The notes below the pieces were generated by a model. The model saw only the letters and a list, made by a program, of their open reading frames with translations, did no database searches and had not been told where the DNA came from. Position numbers and translations under genes: made by a program. From assembly GCF_015711605.1 (NCBI RefSeq), contig NZ_JABTEZ010000005.1, positions 496,001-560,000 on the forward strand: a stretch of 64,000 bases of DNA. The letters run 5' to 3'. Position 1 is the first letter of the stretch. Each line of letters starts with the position of its first letter. This DNA is from Planomonospora sp. ID67723 (lineage in GTDB: Bacteria; Actinomycetota; Actinomycetes; Streptosporangiales; Streptosporangiaceae). Of this stretch, positions 61,679 through 64,000 are shown one piece after another.

Positions 61679-61876
61679 GCGCCCAGCGTGCGGCGGCCCG
61701 CAGCCTCCGGCAAGGGATTTTTACCCCTTCCGCGGCCCCGGCCCGGTGGTTCCGGGCCGGGGGCCGCCCGCCGCCCCGGCATCGGTGAGGGGCCCGTCCA
61801 GGCTTGCCGGTCCCGTCGGCCGATGGAAGATTGTGTGCGTACGTGTCAGCAGTTCCCGAGGGGAATGGCGGCGATC

Positions 61877-62560
61877 ATGCGGGTCATCGGGGCGGGCTTC
61901 GGCCGTACCGGGACGCTCTCGTTCAAGACGGCGCTGGAACGGCTCGGATTCGGGCCGTGTCACCACATGACGGAGGTGATCGAGAAGCCGGTGCAGATCC
62001 GCCGCTGGCTCGACCTGGCCGAGGGGCGGCCGGTGGGCTGGGACGACCTGCTGGGCGGCTACGACTCCTGTGTGGACTGGCCCTCCGCCGCCTACTGGCG
62101 CGAGCTCGCCGAGCACTATCCCGGGGCGAAGGTCGTTCTCACCGTGCGGGACCCGGACCGCTGGCTGGCCAGCATGAACGCCACCATCTTCAAGCGGCGC
62201 GAACGCGGAGGGACGCTCGCCGGCAGGGCCGTCCTGCGGTTGTCGTCCCTGCTGGGCACCGACTTCGCGGCGTTCGTGAAGATGACCGGGCTGATCGTGG
62301 ACGAGCGGGTCTTCGGCGGCGGGGGAACAGACGCGCAGAACGCGCTGAAGGTGTTCCGGGCGCACATCGAGGAGGTCAAGGCGGAGATCCCGCCCTCGCG
62401 GCTGCTGGTGTTCGACGTCCGCCAGGGCTGGGAGCCGCTGTGCGGGTTCCTCGGCGTGCCGGTGCCCGACGAGCCGTTCCCCCGGGTCAACGACGCCGCG
62501 CACTTCGAGAGGATCAGCCGGTCGAAGGTCGGCCCCATGATCCTGCGGCGGAGCCGGTAG
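61877..62560 (+). CDS. sulfotransferase family protein
   Basis: 227 residues from ATG 61877; ATG 61865 would add four. The 5'-phosphosulfate loop GAGFGRTGTLSFKTALERLG at the N-terminus, a conserved DWPSAAYWRELAEHYPGAKV strand and a C-terminal GWEPLCGFLGVPVPDEPFPR match sulfotransferase-like NAD-dependent epimerase/dehydratase-annotated proteins of actinomycetes (Sulfotransfer_4 group). It would move sulfate from PAPS to a small molecule; acceptor unknown. Confidence 0.88.
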   Translation: MRVIGAGFGRTGTLSFKTALERLGFGPCHHMTEVIEKPVQIRRWLDLAEGRPVGWDDLLGGYDSCVDWPSAAYWRELAEHYPGAKVVLTVRDPDRWLASMNATIFKRRERGGTLAGRAVLRLSSLLGTDFAAFVKMTGLIVDERVFGGGGTDAQNALKVFRAHIEEVKAEIPPSRLLVFDVRQGWEPLCGFLGVPVPDEPFPRVNDAAHFERISRSKVGPMILRRSR

Positions 62561-62636
62561 AGCAGCCGGGACCCGGCGCCGGGCGGTTCGTCGCGCATGC
62601 CGCCGGACCGGTCCCGGACGGCTCACCGGGCACGGC

Positions 62637-63146
62637 CTACCCCATGGTCTTCGCACCGTCCAGGGACTCGCGGAGGATGTCGGCGTGACCGGCGTGCTGG
62701 GCGGTCTCGGCGAGGACGTGCAGCAGGACCCGGCGGACCGACCAGCGCGCACCCGGCTCGAACCACGGCGCCTCGGGGAGCGGGTGGGAGACGTCCAGGT
62801 CGGGGAGTGACTCCACCAGCTCCGCGGTCTTCCGGGCCACCTGTTCGTAACGGTCGAGCAGGCCGGCCAGCGTCTCACCGTCGAGCATGCGGAACTGGCC
62901 CTCCCAGTCGATCGGCTCGCTCTCCATCGCCTCGGCGCCGCCGGCCGCGAACCGCATCCACCTCTCCTCCACCGCGGCCACATGCTTGATCAGGCCGCCC
63001 AGGCACAGCTCGCTGGCGGTGGTGCGCAGCGCCGCCTGCTCGTCGGTCAGCCCCTGGACCGTCTGCCGCAGGAAACCGCGGTGCTTGGCCAGCGTCTGCA
63101 GCAGGTCGGCGCGCTCCCCGGTCATGATCTCGTCGTGCGTGGTCAT
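62637..63146 (-). CDS. DinB/DUF664 family protein
   Basis: 169 residues. A four-helix bundle with metal-binding histidines: GLIKHVAAVEERWMRF and VLLHVLAETAQHAGHADILR (three His in DinB arrangement). DinB-like bacterial proteins often act as thiol-dependent metalloenzymes such as mycothiol S-transferases. In this mycothiol-making group that is plausible (inference). ATG 63146. Confidence 0.87.
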   Translation of the reverse strand: MTTHDEIMTGERADLLQTLAKHRGFLRQTVQGLTDEQAALRTTASELCLGGLIKHVAAVEERWMRFAAGGAEAMESEPIDWEGQFRMLDGETLAGLLDRYEQVARKTAELVESLPDLDVSHPLPEAPWFEPGARWSVRRVLLHVLAETAQHAGHADILRESLDGAKTMG

Positions 63147-63251
63147 GCTCTCCGCCCTTCGGTGTCGTTCAGCCGGTCCAGGCTATGACCGGCGGCCGAC
63201 ATTTCCCGCGCGCCGGCCGGAGCCGACGCGGGAACCGCCACAGGCGCGGGA

Positions 63252-64000
63252 TCAGCCGGTCGTACGGCCGTGCCGGTCGCGGGCCTTCAGCCGGACGGTC
63301 GGCATCTCCGGGGCGGGCAGCGGGTCGGCGTCGCAGCCGCCGACGGCGCCGAAGCGCCGGCCGGCCATCCAGTCGTCGCGCGCCCGCACGATCTCCTCGT
63401 GGGAGCGGCCGACGAAGTTCCACCACATCACCAGGGGCTCGTCGAACGGTTCGCCCCCGAAGACGAAGAGCCGGGCCGGGCCGGTGACGCCGACGGGTAT
63501 CTCCGACCGGCCCCGGCCGAGATAGAGCAGCGAGCCCGGCGCCAGGGGCACTCCGGCGACCTCGGCGGCACCGGACATGACCAGCACGGCGTTCTCGAAG
63601 CCGGGATCGGCCGGGAGCCGGCAGCCGCCGGGACCGGCGAACGACACCTCGGCGGCGACCAGCGGGGTGTGCACGCGCGCGGGGGAGCGGGCGGATCCGA
63701 GCCCGCCCACCACGACGGTGACGGCCGCCTCGCCCTCGCGCAGCACCGGCAGCTCGGGATGGTGCTCGAACCGCGCCTCGCTGTGGCGGGCCTCCTCCGG
63801 CAGTGCCACCCACAGTTGCAGCCCGTGCATGCCGGGGGGATGGTCCGGTGGCGACTGCTCGGAGTGCGCGATGCCGCGGCCCGACGTCATCAGGTTGAGC
63901 TGCCCGGGGGTGATCGCCTGCGCGCTGCCCAGGCTGTCGCGGTGCATGATCTCGCCGTCGGCCAGCCAGGTGACGGTCTGAAGGCCGGTGTGCGGGTGCG
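63252..64000 (-). CDS. pirin family protein, 5' end off the window
   Basis: At least 249 residues in frame to the window edge, so the start is outside. The visible part has GEIMHRDSLGSAQAITPGQL and LMTSGRGIAHSEQSPP of the pirin N-terminal cupin, with His and Glu metal ligands. A C-terminal cupin carries LVMWWNFVGRSHEEIVRARD. Pirins are iron-dependent; several bacterial ones act as quercetinase or redox regulators. Function here unassigned. Confidence 0.9.
   Translation of the reverse strand, partial: HPHTGLQTVTWLADGEIMHRDSLGSAQAITPGQLNLMTSGRGIAHSEQSPPDHPPGMHGLQLWVALPEEARHSEARFEHHPELPVLREGEAAVTVVVGGLGSARSPARVHTPLVAAEVSFAGPGGCRLPADPGFENAVLVMSGAAEVAGVPLAPGSLLYLGRGRSEIPVGVTGPARLFVFGGEPFDEPLVMWWNFVGRSHEEIVRARDDWMAGRRFGAVGGCDADPLPAPEMPTVRLKARDRHGRTTG

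Overview
The window is chromosomal DNA of a high-GC filamentous actinomycete. Gene content points to the Streptosporangiaceae or close relatives: many GTG starts, AAAGGAG-type ribosome binding sites, DUF5685, DUF427, a Tex protein and abundant XRE, TetR, LysR and MerR regulators. A methyl-accepting chemotaxis protein (32830-34404) would suit a group with motile spores. The genus is inference.

Layout. 1-400: decayed IS701-family transposase. 787-14508: host genes, including two lipoproteins, a DUF2218/O-methyltransferase fusion, a chitin-deacetylase-like enzyme, a TetR/ketopantoate reductase/FAD monooxygenase divergon, an XRE regulator with a kinase-like partner, and MerR and LysR regulators. 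Two paralogous 31-residue Pro/Arg-rich microproteins lie at 1397-1492 and 8725-8820.

15396-30609: an integrated element of about 15.2 kb that splits a 5'-nucleotidase gene (C-terminal part 14786-15395, N-terminal part 30604-31755). It carries a large serine integrase beside its right attachment site and a RepSA-type rolling-circle initiator behind a 10-bp-periodic repeat array. It also carries an operon of flavoprotein and XRE regulator, two small overlapping genes, and a complete type I restriction-modification operon (hsdR-hsdS-hsdM) followed by a NucS-like (DUF91) nuclease. No TraB/FtsK or relaxase gene is present, so it resembles a non-conjugative or reduced relative of the actinomycete integrative elements, with phage defence as its cargo. 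Joining the split gene at a shared AT dinucleotide restores an in-frame protein, which fixes the junctions to the base.

31830-46209: host genes: solute-binding lipoprotein divergent from the chemoreceptor, an orphan histidine kinase, a MerR/aldo-keto reductase pair, DUF998, nucleoside hydrolase, a WGR-propeller protein, an RNA methyltransferase, Tex with an RGG-like tail, a sialidase-like protein, and two adjacent tRNA genes (anticodons GCG and CAT).

46405-64000: two acetyltransferases, DUF5685, a polysaccharide-utilisation group (CBM2 protein, AA10 LPMO with CBM2, ROK regulator divergent from an MFS transporter), a DoxX remnant fused to a 2'-5' RNA ligase-like frame, a GGDEF enzyme, a solitary N6-adenine methyltransferase with its own HTH and specificity regions, and small enzymes (anti-sigma ATPase, VOC, sulfotransferase, DinB). 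A pirin gene runs off the right edge.
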